NCBI GenBank assembly: GCA_009869945.1
Contig: WIXG01000796.1
Span: 1-21,138, forward strand
Origin: Mesaphorura yosii
Lineage: Eukaryota; Arthropoda; Collembola; Poduromorpha; Tullbergiidae
Length of the DNA: 21,138 nt
Reading direction: 5' to 3'
The notes beneath the pieces were generated by a model, which had not been told where the DNA came from, did not search any database, and was given only the letters and a program-made list of their open reading frames with translations. Positions 1-8,262 of this stretch are shown here, one piece after another. The position numbers and the translations under genes were made by a program. Numbering within the stretch: position 1 is the first letter of the stretch; every line of letters begins with the position of its first letter.

Positions 1-590
1 TTATGAGAGAGAGGTTTTACATGTTAAACGCCTCTTGTCATGTGCACAAAAAGGAAACATATAAAGAGAAGTGATTCAAGCATACATTCAAGCATGATTC
101 ATTCTCTTTAAAACTCAGATTGCGATTGTGTGTATAGTCAACAACAGGGATTCCCAACTCGTTTTGAATTTGAAAACTCGAGTTTCGAGCTACTCGGAGT
201 ACTGCAGGCTAAAACTCGAGTAAAAACTCGAGCTTTTTCATAGTATGTGGAAGAATTTGATGGCAACGTACAATTTCTGGGGAAATGAAGTCAAAAACAT
301 TTTTTAGAGTCACATTTATTCAGAAATTGAGACAAACTGAAAGCCAATCTTAGGAAAAGCAACCCGCAAATTTTTCTAGCGTCAATCCTGCATCTGATTT
401 TCAAGCAGGAGTACTTATTCTATGCACCTTTGCTTACGAGAACTGTCATTGGCAGATGCAGACTGATGAATGAGAGCAGCACTGAACTTAGCCAACCCCA
501 AATTGCGAGCCAACAAAAATTGCCAATCAAGAGATACATTGCGGCTTAAATTGCGACTCATGAAGTTGAGCTGATCTTAGAACCTATACA
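1..590. other. Intergenic stretch, no gene seen
   Basis: I see no convincing coding region on either strand here. Open frames are short and have no splice or composition support. The stretch holds the AAAACTCGAG repeats listed separately and, at its right edge, the 3' end of the EF-hand transcript, which runs on the minus strand. Confidence 0.5.
173..232. repeat. Three copies of the 10-mer AAAACTCGAG
   Basis: The exact word AAAACTCGAG occurs at 173-182, 211-220 and 223-232. Each copy holds the palindrome CTCGAG, and the first copy continues into TTTCGAG, giving an imperfect inverted repeat. No function can be read from this. Confidence 0.7.
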
Positions 591-593
591 CAA

Positions 594-599
594 TTTATT
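594..599 (-). terminator. Polyadenylation signal AATAAA of the EF-hand gene
   Basis: The plus strand reads TTTATT, which is AATAAA on the minus strand, 20 nt past the TGA stop of the EF-hand reading frame. The spacing suits a very short 3' UTR. Confidence 0.65.
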
Positions 600-618
600 C
601 GACATTGCAATGCACAAC

Positions 619-1476
619 TCAACCATAGACTGGCCTGACTGGCGCCACATAATGAAGCTTGGGTCGAACATAAAATGGTCGCTGAGCCAGTGACGTGATC
701 GGTGGTCTCGGTGGTGATCTCCCATAGGTACCATAATATTTCTGCTTGGGTGCATAATACTTCCAAAGCCCCAAGTACCCAGGCGGCTTGGGTTGAGCCT
801 CGTACCACGCCATGCAATCGTCAATGTCTACGTACCCTTTCCCTTGCTTGTCCAACTGGCGCATCGTGTCATAGTAACCTTTCAACGTATCCGGCTTGCC
901 CTCCGGGCTCATTGCTGTACAAGTGCCCGTCTCCTCGATCATCTCCTCCGCCGTCAGCTTCCCATCCCGATTCCGGTCCATTGCAAGAAACATCATTTGC
1001 ATGGCACCACGATCCGTGCTGGCCATGTCTCGAAAGTATGCAAACTCAGGCTCAGATATCCGTCCATCCCCATCCGTGTCCATGACCTGAGCGTACGTGA
1101 GCAGTGAGGTCATGACGGTTGCCAAGGGTGCGCCATTGCTGACGGCTCCTCCATACGGAGGCATGTCGGTGTTGGTCAAGTACCCGTCGCCGTCTCGGTC
1201 CAGGGCATCAAACTCCAAGAAATTGCGGCGCCCGCCCCCGCCCTTGGCGTACCGCTTCTTGCGTCTTCCATTTCCTTCAGCAGCTTGCTTGCATTGATTC
1301 GCCCCAACTGCTCCACCCACGAAGGAGGCAATGCCCAAACCAGCAGCACATACTGCAAAGGCAGGTGGAATCGCGAGTAGTGGAGTGCAGGCCCCAGCGA
1401 CAGCTGCAGCACCTGCAGCAGCACCTCCTCCAGCGCCTATGACACAGCCAGCAATTGAACCAGCGTTGTTGCCCAT
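619..1476 (-). CDS. EF-hand calcium-binding protein with Gly/Ala-rich hydrophobic N terminus
   Basis: This is an intronless frame of 285 codons. I start at the ATG at 1476 because it has A at -3 and G at +4; the frame is open 11 codons further but holds no ATG there. Residues 5-60 are Gly/Ala-rich and hydrophobic (glycine-zipper-like, possibly membrane-seeking), followed by a basic patch RRKKR at 71-75. Four EF-hand loops follow. Loops at 93-104, 133-144 and 167-178 carry Asp at position 1 and acidic or Asn residues at 3 and 5, with Glu at 12 in the second and third and Asp at 12 in the first. The fourth, 209-220, has Lys at position 5 and is probably weak or non-binding. The C-terminal 55 residues are rich in Pro, Tyr and Arg. 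Three or four EF-hands predict calcium sensing or buffering. I do not recognise an orthologue. The start MGNNAGS fits the loose PROSITE myristoylation pattern, which is weak evidence for membrane anchoring. Confidence 0.85.
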   Translation of the reverse strand: MGNNAGSIAGCVIGAGGGAAAGAAAVAGACTPLLAIPPAFAVCAAGLGIASFVGGAVGANQCKQAAEGNGRRKKRYAKGGGGRRNFLEFDALDRDGDGYLTNTDMPPYGGAVSNGAPLATVMTSLLTYAQVMDTDGDGRISEPEFAYFRDMASTDRGAMQMMFLAMDRNRDGKLTAEEMIEETGTCTAMSPEGKPDTLKGYYDTMRQLDKQGKGYVDIDDCMAWYEAQPKPPGYLGLWKYYAPKQKYYGTYGRSPPRPPITSLAQRPFYVRPKLHYVAPVRPVYG

Positions 1477-1551
1477 TCTTCTCAAGTACAAGAGTCTCAC
1501 TTGGTACACCTCACGAACTGGAGATTGGAATAATGTGAAAATAGTTCGTGA

Positions 1552-1625
1552 TTCGCGAATAGGCCAGCGGTCCGTCTAGTTTTAATAATTTTTCCCCGTT
1601 AAAAATTACACGGAAATTTCGCGAA
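1552..1625. promoter_or_regulatory. Paired TTCGCGAA palindromes upstream of the EF-hand gene
   Basis: The 8-bp palindrome TTCGCGAA occurs at 1552-1559 and 1618-1625, 66 bp apart and about 75 to 150 bp upstream of the EF-hand start codon. Two copies of a CpG-containing 8-mer in AT-rich sequence suggest a promoter element. I do not know a named factor for this exact word. Confidence 0.3.
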
Positions 1626-1629
1626 TTAA

Positions 1630-2166
1630 TGGAACCATAGCAACAGGACTGGACAAGGAAAATGAAATTGGGTCACAGTCTTTCCTTTTCCTCACTCCTG
1701 AATTCAAAGTTTGGACGAAACGCGTGCTCGTGTGTTCCTCTTTTCTTAGAATTCAAGAATGGAAACTTTTCTTCAATATAAGGAAGGAAAGACGCAACAC
1801 ACTTTTTATTGACATGACGACATGTGTGAATTTTTATTGACGTCGGCTCTCCTTTGATTCTCATGACCACTCAGATCTCAAATACGATACTACGCAATCA
1901 ATCACCCTCCCAGCAAGCCCTTGATCCCCTCCCCAACCCCGCCACCACCAACACCTCCGGCCGGGCACGTCCCCTTCGTAATGCTTGTGCGCCCAGGCCG
2001 TAAATTTTACCATAAATACCTCTAATTATGTTAATTACCCATGCTTTTGAATCATGTAGCAAGCGAATACATCAAGGAAAACATTTCGGGATTGATGCCA
2101 AAAATTTCGGCACTGAAATTTCGGTTCGAAAAAATAAAACAAAAAGGTTACAACATCCCCAAACAT
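1630..2166. other. Intergenic stretch with a GC-rich island
   Basis: No gene is proven. A GC-rich block at about 1900-2000 stands out from AT-rich flanks. On the minus strand it can be read as a short Gly-rich C terminus ending in TGA near 1905, with AATAAA signals (TTTATT on the plus strand) near 1805 and 1833. This could be a terminal exon of an unrecognised minus-strand gene, but I found no matching upstream exon. Confidence 0.3.
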
Positions 2167-2185
2167 CTAACCTAACCTAACCTAA
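2167..2185 (-). repeat. Interstitial telomere-type repeat (TTAGG on minus strand)
   Basis: The plus strand reads three complete CCTAA units plus a partial one, which is TTAGG on the minus strand. TTAGG is the canonical arthropod telomere unit. The repeat overlaps the stop codon of the receptor pseudogene frame (2182-2184), so it forms the 3' edge of that relic. Confidence 0.8.
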
Positions 2186-4369
2186 TCGCAATGCCCCGTA
2201 TTCTTCCCTGGAGATTGCATATGATTTCTGAGTGCCTGGCCCCTTGCCTTTGAACCAATTACAAAACCTTTGAGGGCCCGAATCCTGTCCCAACGAGCCA
2301 TCCATACAAACTCGGAGGCAATGCCAGCAACCGAACACGCAATGCACACTCCACAAATGACGAAGGTGGTCTTCGTACTGCCGTCATCCATGCTCAACCT
2401 GTCGGGGCTCGTATCAATGAGGTACTTCAGCGATTCTTGGTACTCCCCCAGACCCTTTAATGCGAGAAGATTGTGCCACAAGTTGTGGATTCCTGTCTCC
2501 ATCAAACATTGCAGCAATTTTTCCAGAATGTCTCCCTCACGTGCCTCATACTGCCATCCATAATTTTGATGGAGAAAACTTTCCCTTGACCTCGTAAACT
2601 TCCTTTGCATTCCCTTCACGGTTGGCAGGTACTGCTCCAGATTGTCGTCAAAGTCCACGAAAGCTGTGCGACGCCCGCATTGCAGAAGTGTCGACTCCTG
2701 CGAATTCTCGGGGCACGGATTCGGCGGTATGCGCAGCCTATCTTGGACGAAGCGGACCCTTTGCCTGAGGGTACCGTCTGGTTTCATTTCATCGGTCATC
2801 CAATGAAAGCTGGCTTCGAGAGGATGGCATGCGACCGAATTCGGAAGTACTTGACCCGACTCTGATGCCCAGCTCATCTGACCAGAGCATAAACTTCTAA
2901 AATTGTGTTGTTCGCAGCTCTGCTCCGTCTCGTTTTTCCCCACTCCAGATACACTGCTATACAATTGTGTCAGATCGCGCGTTTCCGGACTGAGACTGCT
3001 GTACAGTTCAAACCCCTGAAGCTGATTATAGTTCAACACAGCCTCCTTCAAGGGCGGAAGTGTTAAATGCGATGTGAGAATGCTTTGGTAGCAATTGGTC
3101 AGAATGACAGACATCAGCAGCCACCCACACATTGAGAGCCTGAACTTGTGCTCGGACTTCACTGCCGTAGGTGGATTATAATTGCCCAGAAAGAGGCCAA
3201 CGGGTAGGCAGCCGACTTGGAGCCAATCCTTCACAGAACCACTCTTTCACCATAACCACAGGCCAGTTACCACGACTGAGACGATAATGCAAATCCAGGA
3301 ATCCTGATCAAAGGGCTTCAAATACGCAGAAAAGTACGAGTCCGTCGACAGCGTGTGACACGATACGAACGCAACGCTTGTGGTTCTCGTAGGAATGTAT
3401 AGCGAAGGCGGACAGGGGTTTCGTGTACAACTTCAATATTTGATATGTTGGGTGACGACCGTCCGACTCCCGCAAGGGGGAAGAATGATTATCTCCAACC
3501 TTGGAAATTATGATTTGGAGAAGAGCGGTCATTGGGCTCGTCAGTTGACGTGAGCTTTGAGCAGACTGTAAGGACTGGTACGCGCGTGTTAGGTCACGTG
3601 GGATGTACCCGATGACGGTGGTCATGGTGGCGCAGTGCTGCCGGTGGAGGGCGGCTTCCATCTCCAGACGAATCTTCCTTTCCTGTTGGACTGCCGTCAG
3701 TTTGACTTGACCACAGTGGAAACAAACAGTGTAGGCTACGAGATGCGGTGTCGTACACGAGTGGGCGCTGGTGTTGGAGGTGGGCGTGTAAACTGAGGCG
3801 AAGATGAGTCGCGACAAATCCATTTCCACTGCGTCCAGAAAATTTGGCTTTGGAGAAACTTTACGGGCACGATGTTCAAAAAGATCCTGAAGCGTAGCCC
3901 TGTGCATAGTGTCCAGATCCCCGAAGAATGAACCGAGGTGGCTTTCATCGGACATGGCAACGATTGAGTACGTGAGGGACGGTGGTGGGTATGAATTTGA
4001 CAGCCAAACAAGCTCCAATGCGTCTGCTCGAGTGTTGAACGTCATTCTTTGGACAAGAAGAAAGTTGAGGGAACATTTGTGCCTGTAGCTGACCGCAAGG
4101 AGTGGGAACGGGTCCAGCTTGCTCCTTACCGACACGTACGCCCGGAAAGTGGTGAACCGCTTGATCAGCAACCCTGGAGGAACCCACGTATGGAAATGGT
4201 ACAAGTGGTGCGGGTCATCCACGATTAAAACTTTCTCGCACTCTTTGAAAGCAGACAAGAAGTGAAAGATGTTGGTCGAGCCAAGTTAGAGGCTGACTTC
4301 AACTCCAGAAACACTCGGGACTGTGAGTAATAGGATTTGGATTTGCATGGCAAGAATGGGCGCCTTCAT
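2182..4369 (-). pseudogene. Ionotropic receptor (IR/iGluR-like) pseudogene
   Basis: Read from the ATG at 4369, the relic begins with a signal peptide (MKAPILAM followed by a Leu-rich core). A ligand-binding-type ectodomain follows in one long frame at 4285-3308. The frame then shifts near the C run at about 3408-3412. It continues through a pre-membrane motif ending PFDQDSW, a first membrane segment at 3297-3250, a pore-region remnant, a third membrane segment near 3129-3060 (TNCYQSILTSHL, a degenerate SYTANLAAF-type region) and a fourth near 2367-2299. The order M1, pore, M3, ectodomain half, M4 is that of ionotropic receptors, which are chemosensory cation channels in arthropods. The lesions are TAA at 4286-4288, a one-base frame change near 3410 and TGA at 3247-3249. 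The final TAG lies inside the TTAGG repeat. The TAA could in principle be removed by a poor 72-nt intron, but the other lesions have no splicing explanation. Length, about 730 codons, suits the family. Confidence 0.75.
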
Positions 4370-5465
4370 TCTCCTGATCAGCAACTTTGGCCGGGTCAGT
4401 GACGGAACTGAGGTGAACAAGTCGCAACTGACACGAGTGTATCTACGCCGTGATTTGGCCTTTCGTACCCAAAAGCGAACCGGCGTTCGTGAGCGAGTGT
4501 GATGCGTGCCGCCGTTGATTTCTCTGGGGTTCCAAAGAGAAAAATCGCCCAGGGTGGAAAACTGGGCTCCACTTTTTCTGATGACCGCAAGCAGATTTTG
4601 GCCTGAAACTTTCAGCATGACCTGAGCTACCTCAGGGACAACTTTCGAAGGAGTTATTGCTTCAGGGAAAATTCCGCATAGCTCACTGGGACGGAACAAT
4701 TTTACTGGCAGAACGTACTAAAGCTTGACAATTCAATCCAATCGATCGCCATTTCATCAGAGCGACACTTGTCTTTTTTGCGAGATATTACGAATCCTTG
4801 ACATGATCATCATGATCCCGTGCATATACTGACTAAATAATGTTGCCAGTGCTCTTTCAGTGGCATATTCACTCTTTAAGCATTAGTACGTGATAAGTAA
4901 TCAAAATGCACACAAGAATGAGAAAAAAGCAATGCGAAAAGCTGTGGACGAAGAAGTTAGGTAAGGTGACGTTAAGGTATAACCCCATTAACATTTCACA
5001 ACCAAAATTCAATTGTTTTGGTATTGGCAACTGACCGTTGGCGATGCATCCAAATGCCCATTTTTCCAGTACATGCGCAGCACCACTCGCCTTTATCGAT
5101 GAAGCACCAAATAACTACCGGCAACCCCATTCGTACCGATTAACCATCGTACCACCAAAGAGTCCTTTTGAATCCCCGTGCATTTCAAGTATACCGCATT
5201 GAAATGAACTCTGAATGCACGAGTCACAATAAACAGTGAGGGGGACCCTTTGTTCACTTTCAGTTTTACCTGTTGAACCCCATAAGGAATTTCGGAAAAT
5301 TATTTCCGACGAATTATTTTTTTCAAAATCTCCATGACAACTGAGGAGTGGGATGCCTCCCGTGCATCATGACCATTTTGAAAGATGGTCAATCAACAAC
5401 AACAAAAATGAGCCAAATTTTTCATTATTCACCTGGTAGTATTCCTCGTTAGTGAATGGAGTGAA
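4370..5465. other. Intergenic stretch between receptor relic and lectin gene
   Basis: About 330 nt of open frame continues upstream of the receptor signal peptide, to about 4699, but it contains no family motif and is probably 5' flank. The rest (4700-5465) has no supported coding region. There is an isolated AATAAA on the plus strand near 5229 with no gene attached to it. Confidence 0.45.
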
Positions 5466-5471
5466 TTTAAT
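5466..5471 (-). terminator. Variant polyadenylation signal ATTAAA of the beta-trefoil lectin gene
   Basis: TTTAAT on the plus strand reads ATTAAA on the minus strand, about 60 nt beyond the lectin stop codon. ATTAAA is the commonest natural variant of AATAAA. Confidence 0.4.
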
Positions 5472-5530
5472 CGTATTAATGCATAATTATTTGTAACCAA
5501 AGACAATTGTTTGTTAGAGTAATTTGAATA

Positions 5531-6253
5531 TTAATGCAGGATCTGGCGAACCTGCTCCTCGTTCTTGAGAGTGGGAAACCACTGTTGGAAAAGGTTGTCT
5601 TTGTCACATCGAGTTTCCAATCCCCTCCTGAAAACGTGCAGAATATCAATTGGATTAGTACGTTACATTTAATGCAGGCCTGACGTCTGACTGGTTTGTT
5701 CATTATCCCTGCCAACTTACTGTGAAGCCTCCAGACAGTTGCCATTCTCAACGTTTTGAAGCTGGTAATTCCCTTCCCCAAGATAACGTGGTCTCCATAA
5801 CGTATCCAATGCGGGCTCACCATTCAACGGAACCAGTTTAAACCCTTCAGCATCTGGAGCATACCGAAATGACAATACTCATTTGTCGTACATCAGCCCT
5901 GACCAAGTACTTAAGTTGTCGTCCACGTACTTATAGCCATGACCATCCAGAGTTGATCCACAGCATGCATTCCACGATCTGGTGTCCGATGCATTTGACC
6001 AGTACCATCATTTCTCACAGTCAAATACTGGGCAAATACAAATACAAACAGAAGTCAATCGTCAATCACTTGACCACTAAAAAGGAGTAGCTGCACTTAC
6101 ATTTCCAGCGTGATGATTTTGCAGAGCGTACACTCGGTTGTTTTTGAAGAGAGTCGGTTGCAGTTGAGCATCCGAAACTGAAATTGTTATTGTGAAAAGA
6201 AGTAGAAGCAGTGGCAGACTCCTGAGAATGATCGCTGTCAACGACAACTTCAT
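5531..6253 (-). CDS. Secreted single-domain ricin-type beta-trefoil lectin-like protein, four exons
   Basis: Predicted exons are 6253-6101, 6027-5931, 5853-5721 and 5627-5531, joined by introns of 73, 77 and 93 nt with GTAAGT, GTACGT and GTAAGT donors and CAG acceptors. All phases match and the joined frame of 159 codons has no stop before the TAA at 5531-5533. The start ATG has A at -3. Residues 1 to about 29 form a signal peptide with a run of five leucines. Residues about 40-150 resemble one beta-trefoil: VYALQN, then GNYLTVRNDGTG spanning the first splice junction, QLW at 76-78, YQLQNVENGNCLEA at 113-126, Cys at 123 and 135, and QQW at 142-144. QxW motifs and the Leu-Gln-Asn/Cys-Leu strand pattern are marks of the ricin B family, which binds sugars outside the cell. 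Sugar specificity cannot be read from the sequence. Splicing and the fold call are inference, though the phase agreement across three introns is strong. Confidence 0.75.
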
Positions 6254-6578
6254 TCTGGAGGACACAATATGCCCAATTAGCACAATACAAATGCAAATAC
6301 AAAACTGACTGACTGTCCATTGACCATATCTACGTAATACCCAACAACAGGTTCAGAAATTCAGATGTGGAAATGGCAAATACATTCGCCAACTGCGAAT
6401 TTCGAATTCAAAAGCACGTTGCGTAAAGAACTGGTTCAATGAAGGAGTTTCTCAATTTGTTACGCAATAAAATGCAATCAACAGAAACACAGACAACCTG
6501 CGCCCTGTGGTCAATGCAGTCATCAATTGATGAAAGGAGAGGTGTCATTCGCATTATGCGACTGGATTACGTATGCAT
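6254..6578. other. 5' flank of the lectin gene
   Basis: No coding region is seen. On the minus strand, near 6301-6316, the word TCAGTCAGTTTTG resembles an arthropod initiator (TCAGT) and may mark the lectin transcription start about 55 nt upstream of the ATG. I see no clear TATA box. Confidence 0.3.
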
Positions 6579-6588
6579 TTAGGTTAGG
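6579..6588 (+). repeat. Two-unit TTAGG motif
   Basis: TTAGGTTAGG occurs once here. It is the same telomere pentamer as at 2167-2185 and 20453-20554, and it supplies the terminal stop of the F-box pseudogene frame on the opposite strand. Confidence 0.6.
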
Positions 6589-6623
6589 CAAGGCATGAGA
6601 GGTCGGACGTCAACTGGAAGGGG

Positions 6624-6738
6624 GAGGGGGTGGGGTACAACATCAACGTGCCCCTCAACGCAGTGGGAATGGGCGACGCGGAGTTCCTGGTCATCAGGCA
6701 TGAACTGCTCCATCGAATCTTCCAATCGGACCCACTCC
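6624..6738 (+). pseudogene. Fragment resembling histone deacetylase 6 (class II HDAC)
   Basis: The plus-strand frame reads GEGVGYNINVPLN, then GMGDAEFL and HELLHRI. Class II HDACs, in particular the first HDAC6 catalytic domain, carry the block G-x-G-Y-N-(I/V)-N-(I/V)-P-x-N followed two residues later by G-M-x-D-A-(D/E)-(Y/F)-(L/I) and a Leu-rich helix before the substrate-site Asp. The match covers about 35 residues. Upstream and downstream sequence does not continue the domain and no metal-binding His or Asp is included, so this cannot be an enzyme. It overlaps the antisense tail of the F-box relic. It may be an exon remnant or an insertion; chance similarity is not excluded. Confidence 0.45.
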
Positions 6739-7687
6739 AACGGCGCAGACAGGAGCACTTGCACGAAGAGACGGCGGAAAGTCGGCTGATCGACGGGGTC
6801 ATTCACCTCGAACCGTCTCAGGTTGGGGTGACATCGTGGTTAGTCTGTGTAGGGCTTTTGAGGTCTCCACACGTCCCAGCCAGTGACTGTGAGCTCTGAT
6901 CACAAAATCCGGAGCTCCGATAATTGTGGAGTCTGCTCAAACACGAGTCTCCCGAGCTAGGCGACGGAGTTCGTGGATCGACCATTAAGATGCAGGTCGA
7001 GGTGGGTCATTGAGGTGTCAAAGGCCGAGACAAACGCCTGGAACTCTTGCTGCTAGTCAGGGTCCTCCTCCAGGTCAACGGAGTACCTTGTAAATGGGAG
7101 TTGTGGGCCAGGGCGAATATACTCGGCGAGGCTGCTGATCTTTCGTGGGAGCCTGCGTGCGATCAGTGGGCTGTTCTGGGGAGCCAGTCGAATGATGCGC
7201 CTCCGTTTCAGGTCGGCGACGGGCTCCATGTTCCACACTCGGCACGTTCGGCAAAGCAGGAGACGCTCTTGGTCGGGAAGCTTGCCCAAAATCTTCTCCA
7301 ACAGCTGCAAGTCGAAAGTAAAAGACAGTGAAATGGAATACTCGAAATCTTGTAAATTATTCAAATTATTCAGCAGGACCCACCTCTGGGTTCCCCAGGA
7401 CCATGTGCTCTTTCATGAGGTAATGTGCTCACGAGATATTCGATGCTGACATGCGCCATATTCAGGCGCTGTACAACGACTCGACCCTGGCAACTGCAGC
7501 GGTTCTTCGGTCGACAACCGCACGTGAAAGGCGCAACTGGGGTTGCTCCATTGGTTTCTCGACGCAAAACTCTTCGCCAACAGAGACAAACTCAGGAAAC
7601 AAGAAATTGTCATAACTATTTGAATTAAACTGAATAAATTACATGTTGAGTACGATTAAACTCCAATGAACTAAATAAATTCCATGT

Positions 7688-7693
7688 TTTATT
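7688..7693 (-). terminator. Polyadenylation signal AATAAA 11 nt after a minus-strand stop
   Basis: TTTATT on the plus strand is AATAAA on the minus strand, just beyond the TAA at 7704-7706. It supports the neighbouring exon as the 3' end of a real transcript. Confidence 0.5.
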
Positions 7694-7703
7694 CAAAACT
7701 GTT

Positions 7704-7888
7704 TTAACTTGGGTTGGAAATTCGGCACATGTGTTCAAGGCTTTCAAGAAGCAGTGGAATTCTGTTGAGGGATTCCGATCCCGAAGAAGTGACTCTGTTG
7801 TGTGGTGTGACAATGCCAGCCCGACACTCGATACGATACACTTCACAGAATGGACGTGATTCTAGGAACCAACTCAAATTTTCAGGAA
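7704..7888 (-). CDS. Probable terminal exon of an unidentified minus-strand gene
   Basis: After an acceptor-like GCGCAG, the minus strand is open for 60 codons from 7888 to a TAA at 7704-7706, with AATAAA shortly beyond. The peptide contains PENLSWFLESRPFCEVYRIE and two close cysteines, then a Ser-rich part and a Leu-rich end. The Trp...Cys...Tyr...Cys spacing is vaguely like the end of a C-type lectin domain, but I would not call it that. Frame phase requires an upstream exon ending with one extra base, and I did not find one between 7889 and 8160. The product is unknown. Confidence 0.35.
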
Positions 7889-8164
7889 CTGCGCAGATGT
7901 CAAAGTCGTTTAAAAATCATTCATTGAATCCCAATTAAATTAAATTAAATTGTTGATTGTTGCAATCACGCTCGTAGGTATTTCCCTTGACAAATTGTCA
8001 AATCTGTTGGAAGCGGCGCTTGCTGTGTCAAATTGTGCTTAGCAGGAACGATTGAACAGCAACCATAAAATAATATACTACACTGTACCTTTAATAAGAT
8101 GTCAAGTTTGGAATTCTGGGAAAGGGTTAAGGCTAATTTCATCACGATCATGTACAATATACAT

Positions 8165-8170
8165 TTTATT
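8165..8170 (-). terminator. Polyadenylation signal AATAAA of the C-type lectin-like gene
   Basis: AATAAA on the minus strand, about 93 nt past the TAA of the C-type lectin-like gene. Confidence 0.5.
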
Positions 8171-8262
8171 CTCAAGTTTGCTACTCTATCACAATCTGTA
8201 AAAGTCACACGCAACAAAATAGCATTGGCTGTGTTTGGTTAACCTGAATGTGGTTAGGATGT

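Larger units (their letters stand above)
6579..7416 (-). pseudogene. F-box/leucine-rich-repeat-like pseudogene
   Basis: Exon 1 (7416-7384) encodes MKEHMVLGNPE and joins in phase 0, across a 79-nt GTGGGT...TTGCAG intron, to an exon starting at 7304. The joined start, NPE followed by LLEKILGKLPDQERLLLCR and then VWN, is a typical F-box, which binds Skp1 in SCF ubiquitin ligases. Downstream are leucine-rich stretches such as MTHLDLHLNG, TPQLSELRIL and HPNLRRFEVND. The same frame is broken by TAG at 7053-7055, TAG at 6957-6959, TGA at 6900-6902 and TAA at 6840-6842, without any net frame shift, and it ends at a TAA within a TTAGG motif at 6579-6588. No GT-AG pair I tried removes the first stop in phase. 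Four stops make a functional full-length product unlikely; a truncated F-box-only product of about 95 residues is possible. Confidence 0.7.

Noticed and set aside
1477..1509. Upstream extension of the EF-hand protein
   Set aside because: The extension would need a GTG start, which is not expected in a nuclear eukaryotic gene; the ATG at 1476 has a strong context.
4214..4285. Intron to remove the TAA in the receptor relic
   Set aside because: The only in-phase pair is a weak GTGTTT donor and AAAG acceptor with a distant branch site. It would not explain the later frameshift and TGA.
5476..5823. Minus-strand 115-codon ORF in the lectin region
   Set aside because: It reads through two predicted introns in the wrong frame. 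The spliced lectin frame has motifs and matching phases.
5854..5930. Frameshift and stops in the second lectin segment, first taken as pseudogene lesions
   Set aside because: A 77-nt GTACGT...CTCCAG intron removes them and restores one continuous frame, so the gene is probably intact.
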